Under the pieces are notes generated by a model. The model was not told the origin of the DNA, ran no database searches, and saw only the letters and a list, made by a program, of their open reading frames with translations. A stretch of DNA of 64,000 nt from Diospyros lotus (lineage: Eukaryota; Streptophyta; Magnoliopsida; Ericales; Ebenaceae), in the NCBI RefSeq assembly GCF_014633365.1, contig NC_068352.1, forward strand, positions 2,534,393 through 2,598,392, given 5' to 3'. A program made the position numbers and the translations under genes. This document shows positions 1 through 11,496 of the stretch, piece by piece; positions within the stretch are counted from its first letter, which is position 1, and the number at the start of each line of letters is the position of its first letter.

Positions 1-1270
1 TAAGTTAGGTTTACGCTCCAATCCAAACCTAGTGATTTCTCAATAATTAAGACACACTCATACTGAAATTTAAATTAATATTACTCATTTAAAGCGCAGC
101 TTTCTTTGGGAATCATTGGCGTTGGACACTGTCCTTGCCTTAACCCAATATTAGATTTAACTACTCATCTCCATTTGAAAGTTAATTGACAGGAATTTAA
201 ATGACGTAATTTAAATAGCATAATTTAAATGACAGGAATTAAAATAGCATAAACTAACCGGCCATTTAGGCGGTGGATAATTAAAAGACAAGAATTAAAA
301 TTGCAAAAATTTAAAGGCAGAAATTAACCGGCTATTTGGGAGGTGGATAATAAAGTAATAATAAATAACATAAGAATTTAAAAGAATAAATAAATGAAAT
401 AAGATCACAAGTGAAAACAAGAGAAAAATAAGAGAGAACAAAAGCAACTCTCAAACAGAGAATTCTAAGGAAACAACTAAACTTATATTCAAGAATAATA
501 ATCACCCTTACAAATGCAATCAAGTGAGTTATTTATAGCCCACAAGATGTAATACAAATCACACAATTTTAATTATTCAACTAGACATAATTATATCTAA
601 TGGGCACTCACACACTTAAAGTTAAATGGATTTTAGCTATAATACACACCTAATGTTAAATAGATTTTAGCTATAATACACACCTAATAATTAAATGAAT
701 TTTAGCTAAAAAAACACACCTAATAAAGCACTCATAAAACAAATAAATGAAATAAAATAAAATAAAAATAAATTTCTACAATTGGGTTTTTGATCTTCAT
801 TATGATTAAAAAAAATGCTTGGGCTTTCTCCAAATGATGTCTTTTATGGGTTGCTCAAGTTGGGCCTTAATTCTTTTAATTCTTCATAGGTTTTAATTTT
901 TCATGGGCTTTAATTCTTCATTCTTCAATCCAATTTGAGTCTCCAATCCCACCTTCTTTATGCCTACAAACAAGCAATTTAATGTTATTAATAAATTATA
1001 TTATATATATATGTATTACACATGGCACATATATATATATTAGATTATATTATATATATATATATATATTACATGCACGCATGTATTGATGTATATGTAT
1101 TATATATATTTATATATGTATTATTATTTTTAAATTTTACTTTAGAACTTCATTTCATTCATTTTTCAATTTAAACTTGCATATAACCATAAAATATGTG
1201 TTAATATCTAATTTAAGCCAATTTTAAGATCAAAAGAATGGTATAATTATAACAAAATTTTTACGAAATT
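1..1270. other. AT-rich gene-free stretch
   Basis: I see no credible gene. The sequence is AT-rich, with two short tandem duplications: a unit of about 62 bp at 235-352 (shared core GAATTAAAAT...AACCGGC) and a unit of about 35 bp at 622-724. An AT dinucleotide tract occupies about 995-1110. It is probably old transposon or intergenic DNA, but I cannot assign a family. Confidence 0.5.
622..724. repeat. Tandem repeat, about 35 bp x 3
   Basis: Three consecutive diverged copies share TTTTAGCTATAATACACACC (the third copy is altered). The period is 34-35 bp. No coding potential or function is apparent. Confidence 0.7.
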
Positions 1271-2760
1271 AACCATTAATCAGACCTGCAGCCCTGTAAG
1301 CCGTATATGAGGGTCGAGGGCGGCCGTCTTGTGGACCCAATCGAAGGGACGTGGGTTAGGACTTCAAGGGATACTCCAAAGGTGGGTCGAGCTGGGAGGG
1401 TGCTGCCGATGATGCTGAATCCCTAGCTGAGCTGGGCTAATTCGCTCATTCATTGCAGTAGTGTAGGTTTTTAGTAATATTTTCTTGATTTTGTTTGGTC
1501 TTGTGTTATTATGACTTTTCATTGTCTTTTGACTTGCCATTCATGATGGAATGTTTCATTTCTCTTTCCGCAAGGTACCCTCTTTGTTTTTGTTATGTCG
1601 TACTCTTTTTTTTTTTTTTTTTGGTTAAGCTAGGGCGCTTGATTGTAGACCATGTGGCTCTTTGAGTTGGATGGTTGGTGCCCAATTCTAGGACTTGGGG
1701 TGCCAACTCCATGAGTTTGGCAAAGGGTTGGAGGGGTTGCGCGTGCAGCTCAAGCTTCGAGGTTATAAATGAGGCGACATTTCGGTGCCGAATGTATTAT
1801 TTTTTAGCGGAATGCTTTGTCCTTTGGGCGTTTTTATTAACACGCGGGGGCGTTGATTGGTCAGGGTGGGAGTGGTGTGGTTTTTTGTTTTCCGTGGTAG
1901 GGATATGATTGTATTGATGGCGTGATTTTTCAGAGCCTGACTGTATTTAATTTTTTGGGAGATGGTGGGGGGTCTTCTAATCGTTAGGCGATCGTGCTTA
2001 TAAAAGGGGAAAGGAAAGCTATGGATTTCTTTCCATACTATCCTTGCTTGTTTGCATCTTCGTTCTAAGAGACTAAGGAAATGTGGTTAGTGTTTGACGG
2101 AGGGAATTTTGCACCCAAGTGTGGTGCTTTTGTTGATGACCCTGCGAGTGGCAACTTCCTTAATGGTACAGCGGGGACCAAGAGGTCTGTGGTTGAGTGT
2201 GTTGGGACGAGGGAAGTACTAGGATGGGTGATCCATGTCGTGTCTAGAATAGATCATGTGGTTTGTCGGAGTTCAACTCTGGTGGAAGTATCGTGTTCCG
2301 GCATCCGAGGGTTGGGGCCATTAATGTCGATATTATCAGGCTGGGGTTAGGGATCGTCTGCCAGCTCCAAGGTTGAAAGTTGGAAATGTCGGGATCACCT
2401 AGGTGGCAGGTTGTCCTGTATTTTCATTAGGATCAGCGGCCATGTTGGCAAAATTCGACCCCTTTGAGGGTAGGATGTCAGGCAGTACAAAAAGGGTTCC
2501 ATCCATTCTTAAGCGGTTTATGGGGAAAGCGATTGCTAATGATCTAGAGAAGTGCATTCGACAGCGACTGTCGTTTAGCCTTTCTTTACCCATTTGCCTA
2601 TCTTCTGTTAGGTCTCCAAGCATTTGTATAGCGTGGCAGTTGTAATGTGATAGGCAAGTGTAACGTAAAAGTGTTGCAGATATGAGGCTTGTAATCAGAT
2701 GTAAAATTTTGTAATGAAAAGTAAGTATCTTCTGGGTACCTTGTTTTCTGTTGTGTCCTA
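1271..2760. other. Unclassified TE-derived sequence
   Basis: This stretch is clearly GC-richer than its left neighbour and has the texture of a retrotransposon non-coding region. A TATA-like motif (TATAAAAG, 1999-2006) is followed by a purine-rich leader-like sequence, which could be a plus-strand LTR or leader. Short reading frames here show no recognisable domain. It adjoins the 60-bp array and may be the 3' part of the minus-strand Tat element, but I could not match it to the LTR at 31.2-31.8 kb. Confidence 0.35.
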
Positions 2761-3138
2761 ATGTAAGATATTCTGGGGTTGGATCGAGGGAAGCCCGAGG
2801 TCCCGTGTGCCTGTTTGTTATGAGGTATGACTTTGAGGTCAGACTGATGGGAGCTCGAGGTCCGACGTGCCTATTTGTTTCAAGGCACGACTTTGAGGTC
2901 GGACCGAGGGGAGCTCAAGGTCTGGGGTGCCTGTTTGTTTCAAGTCACGACTTCGAGGTCGGACCGAGGGCAACTTGAGGTCCAGCGTGCCTGTTTATTA
3001 TAAGGCACAATTTCAAGGTCGGACCGAGGGAAGCTCGAGGTCCAGCATGTCTGTTTGTTTCAAGGCACGACTTTAAGGTCAGACCGAGGGGAGCTCGAGG
3101 TCCTATGCGCCTGTCTAATAGAAGGCGTGGCTCGATAG
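2761..3138. repeat. 60-bp tandem array in the Tat element
   Basis: Six full units and a partial unit follow each other with an exact 60-bp period. Each contains a CGAGGTC...GACCGAGGG core and a CTGTTTGTTT...AAGGCACGAC segment. Because 60 is a multiple of three, one plus-strand frame stays open through about four units as a 20-residue repeat, but no start context or domain supports a protein. Tandem arrays between pol and the 3' LTR are known for Tat/Ogre Gypsy elements. The array breaks at 3138 where a solo LTR begins and resumes at 5972. Confidence 0.8.
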
Positions 3139-5971
3139 TGTAACGCCCAGCTTTCCCGGGCGTGTTAATTCTTGGGACAATTCTAGGACGATAAATTTTT
3201 TTTTCCTTTCGAACTAATACTAAATCGCATCATTCCTCGCATCCATCCCAAAATTTTCCTGCGTTAATTTTATCTCTAAAGAGAGACATCATATACATAC
3301 CTCAATTGCGGAAGCTAGAATCGAACGTGACATCTTACTTTAACGTAAATCATAAATCAAATCTTTATATCATCGTTTCTCGAACTTAATCCTCACCACA
3401 AGGCTATTCATCAATGACTTAAAACATAACATAAGTCTCAACTAACATCAACACATACCATACGTTCTTACTAACAAGAACCCTAAATGGGGTTATACAT
3501 CATCGTCATTAACCACACGGTTATACATCATCGTTCATCAAACATCAATCATAACTCACATCTTACATCATGGTCTTTCAAATCGTTCAGATTTCAAAGT
3601 AGCAGGACTTAAACACATGGGCTACATTACATACATTCATCTTATCATTCATTCATCGTGCACTTTGCTAAGTGTCATTTCATGCCTCATTCATCCTCGT
3701 ACCTGCTACAATCTCTATCTGGAACGTTTGAATATTCCAGAGGCAAGGCCCAAGTTAAATGATGAATCATCTAAGTGACAGCATAATAAATCATTTTTCG
3801 TGCATGAATGCAAAATGTCTTTCCTTTCATTTCGATTTGAGCCGACCGTTCCTTATGCTACTTTCCATTTTTACAGCCTCCTTCCCAGGGCGAGGTGTAT
3901 GGGTGCACCCTTGAAAAAGCAGCGGCCCCGGCCCGTACTCCCAAACCCTTATGCGGATGCATGTTCAATAATCTCATCGTGTACATATGCACATCTTATC
4001 ATAACATGTAATGCAATCTAGGTGATGCATAGCATATTAAGGCATGTCAACATGGTATAAAATCATTTTCATGAAAATCAAGCTTAGGGTAGAAATGCTC
4101 GTAGTAAATCCAGTCCTAAAAAAATTATCACATTTACCAAGGTTTAAAAATCAAGACACACATATTGAATCAAGTCTTTGGTATGAACTACGCACCTTTG
4201 ACGAATTAGATTTTCCTCGAAATAAGCTTCACCTCGATTTACGTGCAAATCCTCGAAACTCGAACCAACACCCAAATTCAAGCCGTAAGGCACCCTTAAC
4301 TTAGCCTCAGAGGCTACCTCAGTATATGTGCCCTAAATCTCGAAATATGTGATCGACCTCGATTGTCGTGCAAACTCTCAATTAATACGCACTACCTCAA
4401 TTTTTGTGCATGTCTCAAAATACGTACCCGACCCATTTTTCTGGCAAAAAAACTCTGAAATATTAATAAGACTTCTTTTCCTTTTTTTTGGGGGGGGGGG
4501 GGGATTTTGGGGAGCTTCCTCACAATTTTCCCTTATTTTCTTTCTTTTATTTTCTTTTCTTATTTTTCTTTTTCTTTTCTATTTTTCTTTTTCTTCTCTC
4601 CTATTCACTCATCTTCTTCACGCAGCCCCTGCAACGCCCGAACTGCCATGCTCCCTCAGCCATGCCCGAGCTGCCGCCGACGCTTGCAGCTCTGCCCTTC
4701 GCCATCCTCGCTGCTACCGGCTCCGCCATCGCCGGCACCACCAACCGCACCGCGCCTCCAGGCGCTGCCATCGCGATCGGCCAGCTTCCCCTGCCCCGTT
4801 CGTCACTGCCCGCGGCCATTGCCGCACCTGGTTGCTGCAACAGTAGCCTTGCGGCTGCTATGGCCGCGACCCCGGTCGTCTCTGCCACTGCTCCGGCCTC
4901 CACCGCTCTCTTCTTCTTCACCCAAGACCTGCGCATAGCGCGCCAACCACCTGCTTCTTATGAGCTTGCGGCCATGGCAGCTTGGAGCTTGCGGCTATGG
5001 CCGCTTGCCCCTCTCAGCATTGCTCTCTTCCCCCACTCTCTGATTTGGCCCTCTCCCAAGCCCTCTTCTCTCTTTCATTCGAACACTCTCTCCCTCTCTC
5101 ATCTCTTATCTTCTCTGTTTCGGCTACTACAACTCCCTTCATTCTTTCTTTTCTTCATTTCCCCTCCTTCTTCTCTCCCTCCCTCTATACATATATCCAA
5201 GGAAACTTGGGCGCCAATCTCCCTCTCGACAATTCTCTAAAAATTCCTTAACCCAAAATCTCAATTGAAGAACCATGATAAAGGCTAATTCCCACGCCTC
5301 CCTTACGCGTGCATTGACAAAATCTGGAAATTCCCAAAACCCCTCACGCCTATACACGCATGCTCCCCCCTGCCATGCGCAAAAAAAGAAGTCTTGAAGC
5401 CTTCCACGCGTGCACCTTTATACATTATATAATATATATATATATCCTATATTCATATTACACAATTAATCCCCATAATCCCAGCTTATTACACTTAGAA
5501 AATTTCTTAAATTGCCTATACACCCCCAATGACCAATTAAAATTGCATTACGATTATTAAAACCCATAATTAATAACTTCAATTATACTCGATAAGGACG
5601 ATTCTGCTCCCGAGTCCTTACTGGGCCCTTGATTCATCCCGCAACCATTAAAAAGTTGACCCTTACGAAAAACCGAACCCCCCTCAGGGTTCCGTTGGCT
5701 TCCCGGACGTCCTATACAATAATTCAGTATTTCAGTTTAAAACGAAGCTGTATTTTAGCTGTACCGAAAATCATCTCAATTCCAATTTCTTTTACTTCCA
5801 TAAATCTTATCTTGGAACGCTCATCGAGATTATACCATTTTTCATAGTCAATTACACTTCGGGGCATTCCTTCCAATCGATTCGGTGATTTATTTTACTA
5901 TCAAGCCCATTTTCGGTATTCAAATCTTGCTTAAATGACGTGGCGACCTTACGCCGAAATAGGGTTTTACA
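3139..5971. mobile_element. Solo LTR 1 (Gypsy-type, 2.8 kb)
   Basis: It starts TGTAACGCCC and ends GGGTTTTACA, giving the TG...CA ends and short inverted ends of plant Ty3/Gypsy LTRs (long LTRs of this type are typical of Tekay/Del chromoviruses). No primer site, polypurine tract or gag-pol is attached, so it is read as a solo LTR. It interrupts the 60-bp array. The flanking five bases are GATAG (3134-3138) and AATAA (5972-5976), which could be a TSD altered by two G-to-A transitions. A pyrimidine-rich, GC-rich block at about 4540-5180 yields long chance reading frames on both strands, which I do not count as genes. Confidence 0.65.
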
Positions 5972-6037
5972 AATAAGGCTGAGATGAGCTCGAGATGCCT
6001 AGAGCAATGACGGGACTGTGCTCGAGGTCCGTGCTTG
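5972..6037. repeat. Displaced remnant of the 60-bp array
   Basis: GAGCTCGAG and GCTCGAGGTCC motifs match the array at 2761-3138. This segment lies between solo LTR 1 and the left end of the large CACTA. Joined across the CACTA (one TTG copy removed) it reads on into CTGTTTTTGAATTTGC at 28588, which resembles the next part of the repeat unit. This suggests that the array and the gag-pro block at 29-31 kb belong to one element. Confidence 0.55.
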
Positions 6038-6340
6038 CATTACAAAAAATTAGAGTTTTAGCGACAGAAATTTTCGTCACTAAAACATTAAAATTTGTCG
6101 CTAAATTTTTTAGCGATGGGGGCCTACCCATAGCTAAAGTTGGCGTCGCTAAAATTCAGCGACTAAATATAGCGACAGAGGCGTTTTGCGACGGATTCAG
6201 CGACGAGAAGAAAGCCCGTCGCTGATCAGTGACGGACCTCACACCTGTCACTAGTCAGCGACGGGCCTGATACCCGTCGCTGATCAGCTATTTTTCTGAA
6301 AAAAATAAATTGCGACGGGTTGTTTAGTCGTCGCTGATGC
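6038..6340. repeat. CACTA-1 left terminal and subterminal repeats
   Basis: At least ten copies of variants of TTAGCGACGGG and its complement CCGTCGCTGA follow the terminal CATTACAAAAAATTAG. In CACTA elements such motifs are the binding sites of the TnpA-like protein. A low-complexity AT-rich tract follows to about 6750. Confidence 0.8.
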
Positions 6341-6751
6341 ACTGTAAAAAAAAAAAAATTAAACGTAAATAAAAATTTTAAAATTATTAATAATTTATAT
6401 AAATACAAAATTTTAAAATGTTAAAAAAAATTAAATTATTTTATATAATAATTTTAAAAGATAAAATAAAAATAAAATTTTTAACATAAATTAAAAATAA
6501 AATTATAAAAATTTACAATAAATAAAAATATATTTATAAAAGAATTCATATTTAATTATTATTCAATTTTTTTATATTTTATATTTATTTAAAATAAAAT
6601 TTATATATATATGAAATTAATGATAATTAACAATTTATTTTAATTAATTATTATAAATTAAAAATATATTATTTAAAAAAATTAAAATTCATATTAATTA
6701 TTAAAATAACAAAATTGAATTTGTAAGTCAAACTGATTAATTTATAAATAT

Positions 6752-8609
6752 TCAGTTACAATCATTATCATTTTGTTCCTCATCATCAAAAAATTGATTA
6801 CTCGGTCCTGATTGAATCGACGGTCCAGGTTGCTGATAAGACGAGCCAGGTTGTTATAACGCCATCATTTGTCTATTCATCTGCTCTTGCCATGCTATTA
6901 TCTGTTACTGCCACTGACGCAGCTGCACATTCTCATTTCTCACCTCTGTCACCTCGGTTCGAGCATAATGCAACTCCGCATTGATCCGAGACTCGGTGGA
7001 TTGTAGCTGATTTTCCACCTCGACGACCTTGGTTTGAGCAGAATGTAACTCCTCGTTCATCTGGGTGACCCTCAATCTCATTTGTTCTAATTCTGACCAC
7101 AAACCATATGAACCACTGGAACTGCTATCGGATCTAACCAGGAAGGACTCCTTACCTTGAGAGTCGAGACCGTAGACACGACCCTTCTTGTTCCTACTAG
7201 AGACAGCTTGATAAAAAATCTGACGTTCATCGATTGTAGGTGGAGAGGACGACTCACTACTACCGGCTGATGCTAAAGATGCCTCTGCACTTAATCTCTC
7301 AAACGCCTCCTATATGAATTAAAATATTGACGTTGTCAATTAATAAAAAAAATCGTTAAATTGTAATGTTAATTAAATTGTACAAAATACAATTACCGCG
7401 ACAACCTTTGATCTATTATCAACCCACACTTCTTGTCCTTGATTATTCTTTCTAGTGTGAGTTCTCCTAAAAATCTCAAATTCATTGAGCTCACGGTCTA
7501 ATTCCTTTGCCTAAATTTATAAAATTTATATTTAATTAGTAGAAAAACTAATTACCATCCTTCTTAGGTTCTCTGTGAAAGGAATGGATCCATCTGTGTG
7601 GACTGACCCACCAGTCTCGGATACACGATTCTTTTTGTTTTATTCTACTCTCTTCTTTTATTCATCTTCATCCCACTTGGTCTGTAATACTCACCACAGC
7701 ATCGGATCCATTCATTCCCCCTTATCTGCACCTTCTTTAATTTTGGTCAAATTATTTCTAAAACTTCTCCGACTAGATTTATTCCAAGTGATCCATATAC
7801 GATCACTCTCATCGGGTTGCCACTTAAACTCCTTCTACAAGAAATTAAAAATGAATAAATATGTATACAATTTTAAATTAAAACTTTCTATAATTAAGAA
7901 TTGCAATTAAACTTACGTTAAATTCATCTAGCCACATCCATCATGTTAATTTAGGCACATCATCCCAATGACGCCAAGCTTCAGTGTACCGTCTCTTCCA
8001 AATCTTGGACTATAGACCAACCTCAGGGAAAAAACTGTAAAACCAATATTTATCATGTAAGAAATTGCATTTATATGTAACACAATAACAAATAATTAAT
8101 TAAAAATAATATATATAAGATACTTATTGATCACAGTTCTGATTGCAGGATAACTCTACTCGGTGATTAGCTCGGTCGGTATTAATTGGCTTAAATAGAG
8201 TCGGGTCAACATTCTGCGCAGGAAAATATGTCGAAGGATATGCATGTGGTGTCGACATAAATGAGTATGGATATAAACCTCCTATGGGATGAAAAGTAGA
8301 CCCAAAATAAGGGATAGAATGTGGTGCAGTCTTAGGTGGGTGGGATGTGGGCAAAACTATAGTATAACCCATATGATATAGCATAGAGGGGAATGGTTGT
8401 TGGAACTGAGGCATGGAAACGAAAGCATGTGGATGTGATAGCTGAGGATATAAAGGAGTAAATGGAATAGCATATGTGGAGACAGAATGAGAAGACTGTG
8501 AACCAGCATTACTAGGATCTAGGGAATGTGTGTCCCTATAAGATCGACATCTTCCTCTACCCCTACTACCCCTACCCCTGCTTGGTTTGAGAGATGAATG
8601 TCCTGACAT
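6752..8609 (-). pseudogene. Transposase_24 (TnpA-like) gene of CACTA-1, decayed
   Basis: The second CACTA protein, a Ptta/En/Spm Transposase_24-type factor thought to bind the element's subterminal repeats. Exons I infer from splice sites on the minus strand: 8609-8124 (start MSGHSS, then a Gly/Arg-rich stretch and a Pro/His/Ser/Tyr-rich stretch), 8034-7917, 7834-7556 (motif KEFKWQPDESDRIW), 7510-7397 and 7309-6752. The last exon has a coiled coil rich in Glu, Gln and Arg and an acidic tail. Premature stops occur in exon 2 (two), exon 3 (several) and exon 5 (two); where the ancestral codon can be guessed, most are Gln or Trp codons altered by a C-to-T or G-to-A change. The end of exon 1 also carries TAA next to the donor-like GTATC. 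It lies 134 bp downstream of the transposase gene, in the same direction. Confidence 0.75.
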
Positions 8610-10443
8610 CTGTTTTTGAAATTACACGAAACAAAAAAACACGATAAAACGTACAAGGTCACAGACATTAAAAAATACAAAAGATATTATATCATAATAT
8701 ATATATATATATATATTAAATTCACATGTATTCATAAAAATATCAATCTTCTTCTACAAATTCATCACTATTTATGTCATCAGACAATAATCTTTCTTCG
8801 TCGTCTTCTGATATAGATTCTTCCTTTGCATCATCATCTTCTTCTTCTTGTTGAATAATATTTGAAACATCTATTTTCTCGACCATCCCATCTAAATCTT
8901 GTAAACTACTTCTAAGGTCATCATTTTGATCAATTTGCAGGAGTTCTAGTATTTCATTCTCCTAAAAATGTTCTTCCATATTAGCCACAAGAGCCGTTAT
9001 TGTAGGTCGTGCCTTTGTTTTAATAACAACCATCCAATCATGTTTATCACGACAAGTGATGGGGTACGACGCGTAATACACTTGTTCAGCTTGTTGAACA
9101 AAAATGAAAGGATTACATTTCTTATACCTTCTTGATGATCGAACCTCGATAATACCATACTTTTCATAGATTTTGGTTCCCTTAGGACTTGGATTGTACC
9201 ATTTATATTTGAACATAACTACCCTTTTGATTGGTAGGCCTGCATATTCCAATTCAATAATATCTAAAATTTTTCCGTAATAATAGGTCTCTGGGGATCC
9301 AACCCCTATCCCAAGCACGCAAACACCAAAATTTTCAGTAGATCTACTAGTACTCCATTCAACTGTATGAAATTTATATTCATTCACGAAATACATTAGC
9401 CAATATTGCACGTTTGGAGTCGGTCCCCATCTTATATTTTGAATTAATGGATCTGTAACCACTTGAGTATTCGAATTAACTTGAGAAAATATTTGAATCA
9501 CTTAATGTATTTTTAAATTTTAATTAAAAAATAATCTAATATGAAGTAACATACTTGATGATGGAATCACTTAGGAAAATGTTTCTCGATTTTTTTGTTT
9601 ATTTCTGCGTCAGTGATATTTGAATATAGCTGACGCAATAGATTGGTGTACATGCTGAAAAATTTAAATGATATATCAATCATTCAATATGAACAAAGAA
9701 TAAACTTATAAATATATTTATTTAAATTTTAATTCTTATTCGATATAAAGTTCGACCTTTGGAGTATTCAACAAGACATATAATTTGGCGGTTTCAAACT
9801 CTTTCTCATCCATCCACCTGATTTTCATTGCTCCCGCAGTACGACCTGGATAATTGAATACGAAAATTTATGGATATGAAGAATCTCCCCCATCGTCATT
9901 TCTAGGGACTCTCGTTCTTCTTGATGAAACATTTGGTGCAAAATAATATGAACCAAATGTGGACGTCTGCTCAATTAAATATGCCTCATATATAAATCCT
10001 TCCACTACAAAAAAAAAGAGTTTTAACGAGGGGAAAAGTGGTCATTAAAAGTCAATTTCCCTTCGTTAAAGAGTTTTAACGACGGGAAAAATTCCGTCGT
10101 CGCCCTTCGTTAAAGCTTCCGCCGTTAAAAGTATTAACGATGGAAAAAAAATATCGTTGTTAATTTAAATAATGAGGGGCATAAGTCCCATCGTTAAAAC
10201 TCATAATAACGACGAATATTCCCGTCGCTATAACAATGTGTGTGATGGTTGATAATAATATATATTTACCAATCACTAAATATAATATCAACGATAGATA
10301 TTCCCGTCGTTATTGCAATGTTTACCGGTCACTAAATATAATATCAACGATAAATATTCCCGTTGTTATTCCAATATTTACCAGTCATTAAATATAATAT
10401 CAACGATGAATATTCTCGTCGTTATTACAATATTCACTCGTCA

Positions 10444-11496
10444 CTAAACATATACTACAAAAGATTTCCACTGTAAAGAATCAGTTGGATGCCTCATTAT
10501 TCCATCATCTACTCTTTTGTCATGGTGCCATCTCATAAAGGACGCTATCTTACTGGACATGAATAGCCTTTGAAGCCTCGGCTTTAAAGGGAAGTACCGT
10601 AATATTTTTACGGGTTTTCTTTTGTCATTCCTTCCAACTTTGATTTCTCCATTACAATTATCATTTTTCCATCTTGAAGCTCCACATATACTACAAAAGT
10701 CAGACTTCTCATCTTTCTTCCAATATAACATACAATTATTGACACATGCATCTATCTTCTTGTACGAGAGTCCAAGATCTTGGATAATCTTCTTTGCCTC
10801 ATAATATGAATTTGGCAAAGTCGAACCATCAGGGAGTAATTCATCTTGTAATATTTGTAATAACATAGTAAATGACTCATTACTCCAGCGACCAAGGCTC
10901 TTGATATGTAATAGCTTGATTATAGTAGATAATTTTGAACTCTTAGAACCTTCATATAATGGTTGCTCCAAATCTGTCAATAGCCTATAAAATTTCTTTG
11001 CTTCATCATTAGGATCCTCTTTTTGCACATTATGGCTTGAGCCACCAAAATCTGCTCTATTTTTGTTCAAAGCATCTAAAGTAGGAAAGAAGTCCCTCAT
11101 AATTCCATGAATCTCTTCCTCTCCTATGATTTCTAATACATCATCTTCTTCACCCTCGCATTCAGATTCACCTTTCCTTTCTCCATGATGATACCAAAAT
11201 GTATAATTTTAGACTATGCCATAAACTGTTATATGGGTTTCAACCACTTCATGACTTCTTTCATAAGTGTTATTACACTTGACACATGGACATCGAATTT
11301 CACAATCTCCCAACTTTTTTGAAGCATATCTTAAAAATTCCTTAATGCCAAACTGATATGTTTCACTTAGTCGATCATTAACAAGATTCATCCACTGCTT
11401 ATCGGGTGCCATTGCAAATATCAACAATGATAGTAAACTGAGAGTTCCAACATCAAACAAAAACATAATGAGTTTTAATATATCAATAAGAATCAA
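10444..11496 (-). pseudogene. Truncated CACTA-2 transposase, N-terminal part
   Basis: A single minus-strand frame of 351 codons. It opens with a transposase-associated domain (about 11420-11209, DKQWM then CPCVKC with paired cysteines), has one in-frame TAA at 11209-11211, and continues through YHHGE and an acidic linker into the start of a Transposase_21 domain. Motifs are NNCMLYWKKDE, CSICGASRW and MRWHHDKR near 10520. Coding sequence stops abruptly after LQWKSF at about 10460, directly against the subterminal repeats, so the catalytic remainder was lost by internal deletion. It cannot supply transposase. Confidence 0.8.

Noticed and set aside
4349..5251. Several overlapping open frames on both strands in the GC-rich, CT-rich part of solo LTR 1
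   Set aside because: They overlap in different frames and strands, consist of low-complexity Phe/Ser/Leu or Ala/Pro/Arg stretches, and lie inside an LTR; no domain is visible.
6226..6750. Short open frames in the AT-rich part next to the CACTA-1 left end
   Set aside because: They arise in subterminal repeats and poly-A/T sequence, without a domain or start context.
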